Shown here one piece after another: positions 1 through 7,725 of a DNA stretch of 13,294 nt (its first letter is position 1; the number at the start of each line of letters is the position of its first letter). Position numbers and translations under genes: made by a program. Source of the DNA: Russula earlei (Eukaryota > Basidiomycota > Agaricomycetes > Russulales > Russulaceae); assembly GCA_025769875.1 (NCBI GenBank), contig JAGFNK010001192.1, positions 1 through 13,294 on the forward strand, written 5' to 3'. The notes beneath the pieces were generated by a model. It worked only from the letters and a program-made list of their open reading frames with translations. It did not search any database and was not told the origin of the DNA.

Positions 1-3000
1 CGGTGAACAGCTAGGAATAGCTTTTCTTCGCTATCCTGTATAAGGAATATTGCGCGGACGATTCCCGGAACCAGGGAATTAGCACTACCCGTGTCTTGGA
101 AGAAAATGACACCATGTCTTTTTGACGTGCGATAAGTCGTAAATTCACGGCCGTAAATTGTCACCCTGTCCTGGAAGTTGACTCCATCCTGAAAATTCCC
201 CAATTCACATTGCAGATTGCTCTTGTACTTGTTCATTGCATCGTTAATAACGTCACTTAGTGGCCTTAATCTCGGTGTAGCCACCTTCGAGGATTCATCT
301 ATGCGGCTGTCATCTCCCTGTCCCAAAGTATCTTAGTCGAGTGCGTACCTGTTTTCTTACTGCCGAATGGACGTTCCCCTGATTGCGATGCTATCTTTCC
401 ATGCATCCAGACCAGCGTAACGTTGAATAGTTGCCTGCATGGTCGACTTGGCAGAGAAGGCCGCAAACATACCCTTCTCCATTTCGCCTTTGTTCTCGTA
501 AGTGTGTTGCAACCGGAGGAAAGGAGTCTCACGTACCTGGCTTATTGTTCGTGTTTGAGCGCTGCAAATCACCTATGACCCTTTCGAACGGAAACATCCA
601 CCAGCCCTGAACAGGGCCATATAAACGAAGGTAATTGCCGACAAGGAGGGCATTGAGATGGTTGGGGGCGGAAACGCTGGGTGGGTCGGAGCTCCCTCAG
701 CATTTTAAGGTAATTTTTCATGGTCTTCTTATATTCTTCGATGTGCTTGGCTGATATATGTTGAGACTGTTGCCCATCTGATCGCAGTGGCGAGTAGGAA
801 AGTACTCTGCACCAGTTTCGCCCTGTATTTGTCCACCTGCGCCCCTGATGCATGTCGCAGTGTCTCGATTCGAAGCAGCGACACTGGTATGTCGAACTCG
901 AAGCACGATCTCCATTCATCAGCCTTCAGCTTACCATGTGATACCTGCCCTAAATTAGTAGGAGGGGCCTGCGTGCCAGCGAGGGCGTGTAGTAGCCACT
1001 ATGTCATCCCGAATAACCTTCAAGTCGTTCGGAGAAATCCCCACTCCTTGCAATGTCTTCAAACCCCTCTGTCCTTTAGCGATCTCCTTTACGATGCCTT
1101 CGCCAACGATGTCCGAGACAGAAGAGCTCACCCGATTTGAGAGGAATTCCTAAATCACTCCCCCATATGAGCATATGTAGTGAGATACGAGTATGTCTCA
1201 TACCTTAATGCACTTGATTAGATCTTCTTTACAGGGCTCACCAGACTGCTTCACGCCAACGCCCCTTTCATCACAAAGGACCTTCAGCACGTCAACCGAT
1301 AACGTCGTCAGATCAACAGACTCGGGCCTGGTATGCAGTAGCATCTTTCTTGTGGCTTCTAAGTCTGACGTTGCCTTCGCGAGTTTTGGCTTGCACGTTC
1401 CTGCCGAGTCCATCCCGAGCACTGTTCGTGCATGGTATTGCAATAAGCCGATGAAGAAGAGGTGCATGCAGTCCACAGGGACCATGGTGGTAGGGTCCCA
1501 GTATTCTAGTTCCATCAGGACTGAGTGACGCACGCCAGTTTTGCTGTATAGCCGCTTCCGTTCCTTCTGTGACATTGCATTCCTGCCATTTCTGGGCATC
1601 GTCTTGAACCTCCTGAATAGTGCGCACGCTCCATGAGTCCTGGATCCTCCTCTTTTGCGGTATTCCTATCAATGAAGTTTGAAATACCCATGATCTTCCG
1701 AGCCATTGGCAGGTCATTTACTGAGAGGGCGATTGCTGAGCGGACAAGTCGGCCATAAGGATAATCGTGCGTCTTGTATATTTCTCCATGTGCCCAGGAT
1801 TCCTTCATGACTTCGACGAGGGGACGTAAGAACTGGTCGATTTCCTCGCCTGAAGGCTCGCGAGGCCCAGGGATGATGCCAACAAGGCAGAGGTTTTCGT
1901 GTTTATGCCGCATGTCTGGTGGCAATAGGAGGCAGGACAGGACTATGGAACCCACAGACGCGACCTTCCCAGCGATCTTATTATGATATGGGTTGAAGAA
2001 ATCCACGGAGAGACACCACAATAGGCGAAGTTCGTCATGTTGTCCACCAGAGAGGAAAGGTATGCCGTCTGGCCCTTTGAGTGCCCTGACGCCATCTGCG
2101 ATGACGATATCATCGACAGTCCCAGTGCGCACGCGCTCTCGAGATCGTTTAAGCGCAGCCTCTACCCCCGGTCTGGACAACAGGCGTGCTACAAAGTCAT
2201 GGAAGTCTTGCATAACGAAGGGACGCTTAGGTACGCCAATGCTCTTCCCATCCGGTGTTGACCCCACTCTGAGGAGGTCAAATCTACCTCGAACTTGACA
2301 CGGCTCGCTGGTGCAATCATATGGATAAACTGCGATTCCATCTTCATCTTGTGAAGGATACGTGGAGCTACATGCTGGGCAGCATGCGTACGTGATAGTC
2401 TTCGGGACTCCAAGCAATTTCCGAGCAACCCTGATGTCGCTTGGAAAGGTTCGGAGGATCTGCTCGTCGGTATTTGACAAGCTGGCCCTTGACTTTCTGA
2501 AGACCTCCTTAAGTGATTTGAGTCTGATGTTGCTCAACTTTCGAGTTGAGTGGTCCAGAGTGTCCTGGACAAGCAGTTCAAACAGACTTCGCAGTAGGAG
2601 TGAGTCACATTCTGCCAAGCTGCGAATGAATTCATCTGTTGCTAACGTCAGTGTGTGCGTATGTCCACAGCTGAGATCCTCACTCGGCGGTTCTGCACCA
2701 ATTATCCTCCGTGTTGAGACCAACTTGCCTGTGTCAGCAAGGAGTACTCCTTTCAAGTCGTTCACGTCCTCAATGTTCTTCTGTAAGTACATCTTCAGGC
2801 CTTCCTTCATGGTCATTCCTAGTGAACCGACTGGAAACCAGAGCGTATTGATGGCCGCCAACGTTGTCTCCATGTTTGTTCGGTGCGTTTTGATCACGTT
2901 AAGCAATGCTCTGGTAGGTGGTGATGCCAGGGCTTGACTTTTCAATGACAGCGTGGCCTGGCTTTGAGAAATGGCCCTCTTCTCCAGCTCAACCAAGGAA

Positions 3001-3370
3001 TTCAGTGTTTTGGGGTCAGAAGTCATAAGTGATATTCGTCCTGGGGTGCTAATTTGACGGCATCTCGCATGCCCCTGGCGTGATCCCACATTGCGTGTGG
3101 TCCCCGACTCGTCAATGTGTGGCGATGATCCAGAAATTGTTTTGGATTGTTCAAACGGGTCATTCTGGACGCATATGCGATGATCTGTGTTCGCATTGGG
3201 CTGTCACAAGTTTAATCAGACATGCTACGTAAGGAATATCAAAGTTGACGGCATGCCTTATTAAGATTGTGATAAGATTGTGAGGCATCAAATTCCCCAT
3301 GACGCTTTTTGGTCTTATTGTCGACAAGTTTGCCGTTGCAGCCAAAGTAAGCACAGTAGCAGGCAGGCAT
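1..3370 (-). pseudogene. Tnp2/CACTA-like transposase, frameshifted, C-terminus off the window
   Basis: Cut-and-paste transposase of the fungal Tnp2 (Transposase_21) type, recognised from motifs. The start at 3370 gives MPACYCAYFGC, a Cys-rich N-terminal finger. A long open stretch follows (about 3184 to 1650), with VDFFNPYHNK and LVGIIPGPREPS. Further on come YWDP, VDCMHLFFIGLL, a SAP-like segment (LSVDVLKVLCDERG), RPNHLNALL and GWWMFPFERVIGDLQ, where the Asp and Glu residues are likely catalytic. Introns that keep frame are 3249-3185 (weak GTCAAC donor), 1203-1150, 536-488 and 360-307; the last exon is open from 306 to the edge. Frame changes of +1 near 1640, 1590, 967, 750 and 666 cannot be introns because coding resumes within a few codons. 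The CxxC stretch usually found between the LPMARKIMG and YWDP regions appears deleted near 1680. This is a non-functional copy unless the homopolymer shifts are assembly errors. Confidence 0.85.
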
Positions 3371-3600
3371 GATGGCGATTCTATGGTGTAATGCACCTCC
3401 GTATGGTGGGTTTTAACTGCCAAATATGAAGCCGTTCCTCAGCGCTATCCCTTCTTGAACGAATTGACGCCTTGTACATCAATTTTCGTGGCGATCTTGT
3501 TTCATGGGTCTCAGTTCTGCATGTCATGTACCCTAATGGGCTTCGTTGTTTCCTCTTTATCCTCTTGACGCTCATTTTCTTTTCTTATTCTCTCTAACAA
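1..3600 (-). mobile_element. CACTA/EnSpm-like DNA transposon, body only; ends not located
   Basis: The transposase implies a class II element running leftward out of the window. Its 5' terminus should lie somewhere to the right of 3370, but I could not identify a convincing CACTA terminal inverted repeat or a 3-bp target-site duplication, so the right boundary given is only a guess. The 3371-3700 stretch holds no supported gene; short open frames there look like chance. Confidence 0.4.
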
Positions 3601-3720
3601 ATGACCAGTAACCAGGGATCATCGCAGCCCTACAACACTTCTATTGCATTACGTTTTGTCCCTTGTTCTTCGTGAGTGGTTGTATTTCTGAGCTTCAACA
3701 ACAAACCAGGTAGGCGACGC

Positions 3721-3730
3721 TATTTAAAAT
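3721..3730 (+). promoter_or_regulatory. TATA-like box of the 3766 gene
   Basis: TATTTAAAAT lies 36-45 nt before the ATG at 3766, followed by a pyrimidine-rich stretch (ACTATCTTTCCCC) directly before the start. The same TATTTAAA core precedes the F-box gene at 10394. Confidence 0.45.
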
Positions 3731-3765
3731 ATCAGTACTTCTCACATTAATTACTATCTTTCCCC

Positions 3766-4460
3766 ATGCCTTGCATACGTCCTCGCTGCCATCATCGCCG
3801 CTTCCTCCCTCACTTCTCGCCGGGAACAATGAGATGCCGATTCAGTCCAGAGTTGGTTCCTCCACTGCCTCATGCCATGATGCATGTGTTCCCGACATCG
3901 GAAAATAGTCACGCCAGTGGAATGTCCATCTCCGCACCTCCATCGCCACTGACGCCAACAACGCCATCTTCACCACTCATACCTAAGCCCTCAGGAGAGG
4001 TCGGTCGCGTCGGACGTGGGGGATACGCACTCAAGAATGTCCTTGAGCAAGAGCACGGATGGGAAAGTGGACTCTACCCTAAAATTAGAGTATAACCAAC
4101 TTGTGCAGGGCGCAATTATCATGCTCAAATCTTTTCAGGAGAGAGTATGCTCTCTGGCAGACACATATTTGGACACATCAGTTCCATATTCCCTTCAAAT
4201 CAAGGACAAACTTATGCTTCTCTGTGAACTGGTGCGATATTTTGTCAATTGTTCAATGTAAAATTGATCATGTCAGGCAGGCTTCCACAGAATTTCCAAT
4301 ACTCCTCAAGTTTGAGAACAACTGGGTAGTACATGACTATCTACGTGTCTATTTGAAGAACAGCGCCCAGAAAGCCAGAAAGAATCAGCAGGATAAGGAT
4401 AAGGAGCTTGCAGCTGCTGCCAAGGGCAAAGGTAGAGGTGTGTACGCTGGCAACTCCTAG
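3766..4460 (+). CDS. hypothetical protein, three exons, 198 aa
   Basis: No function is known to me. Exons 3766-4089, 4139-4231 and 4281-4460 join in phase 0 at both introns (49 nt each, donors GTATAA and GTGCGA, acceptors TTTTCAG and GGCAG). Together they remove what first looks like two frameshifts. The first about 85 residues are rich in Pro/Ser/Thr (SAPPSPLTPTTPSSPLIP) and probably disordered. Then GRGGYALKNVLEQEHGW opens a compact region, followed by ADTYLDTSVPYSLQIKDK and FPILLKFENNWVVHDYLRVY. The end is a basic Lys/Gln/Ala tail (KNSAQKARK, AAAAKGKGRG). The GGYAL...GW / FP.L..FE..W.V.DY.. pattern resembles an orphan family multicopy in Agaricomycetes; this is recollection, not a search. 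A further intron at the 3' end (donor near 4437) is possible but would reach a stop at once. Confidence 0.6.
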
Positions 4461-4525
4461 AGTCCATGATTCTAATCGCCCGCTCAATCAGCCAATTGAC
4501 TGGCAAGAGCTTTGCTGTATTGCAA

Positions 4526-4541
4526 CAGACTTATTAGTCTG
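4526..4541. repeat. small perfect hairpin
   Basis: CAGACT, a 4-nt loop TATT, then AGTCTG. It lies 65 nt behind the stop of the hypothetical gene and might sit in its 3' UTR. The rest of 4461-4690 holds nothing I can support. Confidence 0.35.
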
Positions 4542-4694
4542 GAAGTCATCGCACACCTACCTTTGGCCTATGTCAGATCGACCAATGCGAATTTTATTAT
4601 CTGGCAGCTCGTTTCGATTATCTTGCTTAGATCTTATCATACGCAGGGAAGACTGCCCCGTTGCGACGACTGCCCCTGCCTGATTTGGATCTGA

Positions 4695-4785
4695 GCCCGT
4701 GGCTCGAGCGGGCTCGAGCGGCTAACTAGCCCACTTAGCCACGAGCCAATCAGTAGCTCGGCTCACTCAATTCTATTCGGCTCGA
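4695..4785. repeat. CTCGAG-rich inverted and direct repeat cluster
   Basis: GGCTCGAGCG occurs twice head to tail (from 4701 and 4711) and a related CGGCTCGAGTG follows near 4780. CGTGGCT (4698-4704) pairs with AGCCACG (4737-4743), and the stem extends to 10 bp with one mismatch. It could be the eroded end of a mobile element or a hairpin; its origin is unknown. Confidence 0.45.
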
Positions 4786-4820
4786 GTGCATAACTCAGAA
4801 AGCGTGGCAGGAACATATGA

Positions 4821-4850
4821 GCGGGCGGGAGCTCAATACGTAAATCCCGC
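4821..4850 (+). promoter_or_regulatory. shared upstream block of gene A
   Basis: GCGGGCGGGAG followed by TACGTAAATCCCGCC, about 60-90 nt before the ATG at 4911. A matching order (CGGGCGGAGAG, then AACGTAATTCCGCG) precedes paralog B at 6610-6645. The retention of both blocks suggests promoter function or simply a recent common origin. Confidence 0.4.
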
Positions 4851-4910
4851 CCCCACCGTTTTTCGTTCACATCTCCTCGCAGCTCTCCATTTCGAGGTCC
4901 CTTCTCAGAC

Positions 4911-5597
4911 ATGTCCGAAGCCAAAGAAATTCTTGTTCACAGACGCGGTGGTTTTATGTCCGCGTCATGGTCCCCGTTTGGCAGAAGCGGCCAAAAGACT
5001 TATCATCATAAGCCTTTGACTTGGACTTGGAGATACAACGAAAGGCTGCGCGTCATCACACATCCGTCCCACTGCATTCCTTGCCGGAGGTGGCAGGAGC
5101 ATCACCTCGCAGCTACAATGGATGACGAAGAAAAGTCTGAAGAAGAAAAGTCGCTGGACTCTGCATATCAAGCCCGTGACCGCGCCGCTTCTCGTCCTTT
5201 CCAGGGAAGGATTGATCGTCTCGAACAGGAGCGGGACGACTTCCTCGAAGAGCTCGCGGCGCTGCGTCAGGAACTCGGAAATGCGCGAACGAAGCTGAAG
5301 GAGAGCCTCGACGCGCGCAACGAACTACAGCGCGCCCTTGTGGATCGTGCCGTCGATCAGCCACGCAAGACTGTGGGCTGCACTCCCGCCTCCCCATCAT
5401 GCTCATCCGGACAGCATAAACGCCTGCGCCTCGCGACCATCGCTCATCAAGACTCCTCAACCCCACTATGTCATGCAGAGCGGGACGTCATTGCCATTGA
5501 CTGCGAATCTGAGCAGGATGTACCGTATGTCCCCCCTCCACTCCCACCTATTGCTATGACTCATCGCTGCTCTGACTCCAGGACTTCACAGGATTGA
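4911..5597 (+). CDS. coiled-coil protein, paralog A, 228 aa
   Basis: A single-exon frame starting at ATG 4911 (good context, GAC before it). The N-terminal 40 residues differ from paralog B. From LTWTWRYNERLRVITH onward the two align: a CIPCRRWQEHH module (CxxC plus His, possibly metal-binding), an acidic KSEEEKS stretch, and YQARDRAASRPFQ. A coiled coil of about 50 residues follows (RIDRLEQERDDFLEELAALR and on). Then come a Ser/Pro linker, a basic patch QHKRLRLATIA that could be a nuclear localisation signal, and DVIAIDCESEQDVPYVPPPL, a hydrophobic-acidic tail fitting the SUMO-interacting pattern. Function is unknown; nuclear location is inferred from the basic patch. Repeat R1 begins 24 nt after the stop. 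Confidence 0.7.
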   Translation: MSEAKEILVHRRGGFMSASWSPFGRSGQKTYHHKPLTWTWRYNERLRVITHPSHCIPCRRWQEHHLAATMDDEEKSEEEKSLDSAYQARDRAASRPFQGRIDRLEQERDDFLEELAALRQELGNARTKLKESLDARNELQRALVDRAVDQPRKTVGCTPASPSCSSGQHKRLRLATIAHQDSSTPLCHAERDVIAIDCESEQDVPYVPPPLPPIAMTHRCSDSRTSQD

Positions 5598-5620
5598 TAT
5601 ATGATATAGCATGTACCATA

Positions 5621-6079
5621 GCAGGTTGTTCATGACAATGTCAATATGTTCCATGGTTTGATACAGTCCTCGTAGATTTACTACGATATGACGCTTCAAA
5701 CTTAATACATGCCATTGATATGAACTCCGTGCACTCGGCACTATGGCCGGCAAAAGCGTACGACGTCACTGGGATCATAGATCTGCCTCAGGGCTGGCCG
5801 AACGACAAGCATTCCTGACCAGATTCACAAAACACTTTACATACGTGAGCACGCCAGATCCAGCATTTTGCCAGGAGAATTTTGCATGAAAGCGCATATC
5901 TCCGTCATCGGGGCAATTATCGCCGCATGTGATAGGGCAATTATCGCCGCATGGTGATAGGGCACTTACGGCCCGTCGTTCTCCGGTTTGCACAGGCCGT
6001 GTAGTGGACAGATACTTAACCTTGCGCTCACGAATCAGGTCTCCCCTTTGTTCCACCACGAGTCAGTGATCGTTCATAT
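5621..6079. repeat. dispersed repeat, copy R1 (longest)
   Basis: It shares three blocks, in the same order, with R3 at 12197-12463. Block one is GCAGGTTGTTCATGACAATG (5621). Block two is TTGCATGAAAGCGCATAT and CTCCGTCATCGGGG (from 5881). Block three is CACTTACGGCCCG (5963), GTAGTGGACAGATACTTAA (6001), then GTGATCGTTCATAT (6066). About 210 nt between blocks one and two are absent from R3. No terminal inverted repeat, target duplication or tRNA-like box was recognised, so the class is open (MITE, SINE or a shared 3' region). Confidence 0.65.
5911..5959. repeat. tandem duplication inside R1 (24 + 25 nt)
   Basis: GGGCAATTATCGCCGCATG followed by a TGATA or GTGATA end occurs twice head to tail (5911-5934 and 5935-5959). 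R3 has a single degenerate counterpart (GGCCAATTATTGCCGATA), so the duplication is private to this copy. Confidence 0.75.
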
Positions 6080-6600
6080 TTTGTTTGGAATCCGAATTTG
6101 TATCTCACAGCGCGTACATCGTGTTTCAGAGGCGGTCACTGGCTAAATAGCGACGTAATGTGCTCAGGCTTCTGAGGACGGTAGTCTGCTGGGGTGGTAT
6201 GTAGTGGTCGTCGCTGTGGCTAAGTGGATGTCTCATGTTTCCCAGTTCTCCCCTTCTCCTGGGTCCATATAATTGCGGCCTCACAACCCCGTGTTATTTA
6301 TTTATTTGCTTGCCATTTCATACCTTAATGAGCAGGATGTTGTAAACTTACGTCTCATTGCTGATATCGATATGTGTTTTACGTATATGTGCATATGTGT
6401 TGCGTTGCACATGTGAATGGGGGGGGTATATTGGTTGACCCCGCAAGAACGTACGTACCTCCTCATGCTGGCACTCTGATCTTCCCTGGACTCACTCTCC
6501 TCTCTCTCTCCCACAGTCGCTCGCTTGCATCTTCCCTCTCCCTCCATGCGTGCAGATCATACCTATTTCCTAAAAAGGAGGCCCCTGCATTTCAATAAGC
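6080..6600. other. intergenic stretch upstream of paralog B
   Basis: No supported gene. It holds CCATATAATTG near 6266, a TTATTTATTTATTTG run near 6296, an 8-G run near 6419-6426, alternating TATGTGCATATGTG sequence near 6385 and a CT-rich stretch at 6490-6545. The CT-rich part could be a promoter or 5' UTR element for paralog B. Confidence 0.4.
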
Positions 6601-6609
6601 ATATTCCCG

Positions 6610-6650
6610 ACGGGCGGAGAGTCGAGCAGGCACAACGTAATTCCGCGATT
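6610..6650 (+). promoter_or_regulatory. shared upstream block of gene B
   Basis: CGGGCGGAGAG and CAACGTAATTCCGCG, 45-80 nt before ATG 6691, correspond to the block upstream of paralog A. A pyrimidine-rich leader (CCCTTTTTCTTTTGTCTTGT) follows, as is common near fungal transcription starts. Confidence 0.4.
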
Positions 6651-6690
6651 CCCTTTTTCTTTTGTCTTGTCTTTCACTCAGCTCTTATAC

Positions 6691-7152
6691 ATGGCCAGAA
6701 CCAAACAGACTGGTCGTCCTCCCCCTCCAGTCCTACGTTGGACTTACAACCAGACTCGTCGCATCATCACACATGGCCAACAATGTCATGTGTGCCGCCA
6801 CTTGCAGTTCCATCTCGACGATCACAAGGACGACGAGTCAATGGCCCGCGCATGGGAAGCCCGTGACCGCGCGGAGGCTCAGCCTTTCCAGCAACGGATT
6901 GATCGTCTCGGAGAGGAGCGCGATGAAGCTTTCAAAGAGCTCACCACTCTCCGCCAGGAGTTCGATGGTGTGCTGAGGGAACTCCAAGGTGTGCAGCAGG
7001 ATCTCGACCGGCTGCGTGAGGCTGTGGACCCCGCTCCCACATCAGCATCAAGCTCATCCCGGCAGCGTAAACGCGCGCGCCTCCAGACCATCGCCTCTCC
7101 TCAAGGCCCTGCTGAGCAGGACATTATCTACATCGACTGCGAACCCAACTAG
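6691..7152 (+). CDS. coiled-coil protein, paralog B, 153 aa, H3-like N-terminus
   Basis: The first ATG in frame is 6691. The protein begins MARTKQTGRPPPPVLRWTY; the first seven residues equal those of histone H3 (MARTKQTARKS). Next come CHVCRHLQFH (CxxC plus His), an acidic HKDDES, WEARDRAEAQPFQQRIDRL and a coiled coil of about 55 residues (RLGEERDEAFKELTTLRQEF and on). The tail has a Ser-rich linker, the basic patch RQRKRARLQTIAS and DIIYIDCEPN, a SUMO-interaction-like motif. A TAG at 7150-7152 stands where paralog A has Gln. The next 14 codons still match A's tail (DVLYVPIPL against DVPYVPPPL), so the stop looks secondary. Function is unknown; it is likely nuclear by inference. Confidence 0.7.
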   Translation: MARTKQTGRPPPPVLRWTYNQTRRIITHGQQCHVCRHLQFHLDDHKDDESMARAWEARDRAEAQPFQQRIDRLGEERDEAFKELTTLRQEFDGVLRELQGVQQDLDRLREAVDPAPTSASSSSRQRKRARLQTIASPQGPAEQDIIYIDCEPN

Positions 7153-7254
7153 GATGTCCTGTATGTCCCCATTCCTCTTATTGTCGCTGTGACACATTAC
7201 CCCTAGTTATCATTTTTCGTCCTTACCACCCATCGCGCGCTTGCGCACAGACCG

Positions 7255-7424
7255 TATGACGTGTCGAAATCGCGCGCGCCTGTATGCACACGCATGCCGA
7301 GGCTGCACCTAGCGAACGGAAAGGGACTTGATTCGCTCACATGGACATTTGCTTTACCTGTCATTAAAGAACACCGTCCATAGTTGAAATGTAGTTACCA
7401 GTGCGTACGCGTGCATGCGCGTAC
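7255..7424. other. alternating purine-pyrimidine tracts with a 20-nt near-palindrome
   Basis: 7401-7424 is 24 nt of uninterrupted purine-pyrimidine alternation containing GTACGCG (7405-7411), a 6-nt centre and CGCGTAC (7418-7424). A second alternating run, TGTATGCACACGCATGC, lies near 7280, next to CGCGCGCG. Such sequence can adopt left-handed Z-DNA or extrude a cruciform. No gene is seen in 7153-7550. Confidence 0.5.
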
Positions 7425-7554
7425 CTCGTAGCGGCCTTACTTGTACACTCAGATAGTTCGCCTTGGATCCTCAGTGTTCGTGCCCCACAGTGAGACACTG
7501 AAATAATCTTATTATATTAGACTTGGGACTTGCTGCAATAATTCCTTCCTGTGG

Positions 7555-7652
7555 CCACTTCGGCCCGCGACTCCGGCTCGTAGCGGCCGTGTAGTAGACA
7601 GATACTTAACTCGCCACCTATGAACATTTCCCCTTTTTGCGTTCCACCTGGT
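7555..7652. repeat. dispersed repeat, copy R2 (short)
   Basis: It matches only the 3' block of R1 and R3: CCACTTCGGCCCGCG, GGCCGTGTAGTAGACAGATA (7585-7604), CTTAAC, then CCCCTTTTTGCGTTCCACC. It lies about 400 nt behind paralog B and 75 nt before the Myb gene start, in the same orientation as the other copies. Confidence 0.6.
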
Positions 7653-7725
7653 TATACTCAATTGCGTATGTCGGAACGAAGTATGTCCCTCCGCATTCAC
7701 TAATGTCCTCCAGGAAATATAGCAT

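Noticed and set aside
2362..2937. Plus-strand open frame of 191 codons
   Set aside because: It is antisense to the conserved transposase coding frame and shows no recognisable motif.
3381..3575. Possible extra N-terminal exon of the transposase
   Set aside because: The Cys-rich MPACYC start at 3370 has good context and matches the family; the upstream frame is unlike it.
4016..4261. Frameshift in the hypothetical gene near 4090 and 4260
   Set aside because: Two 49-nt introns with ordinary GT/AG ends join all parts in phase 0, so no frameshift is needed.
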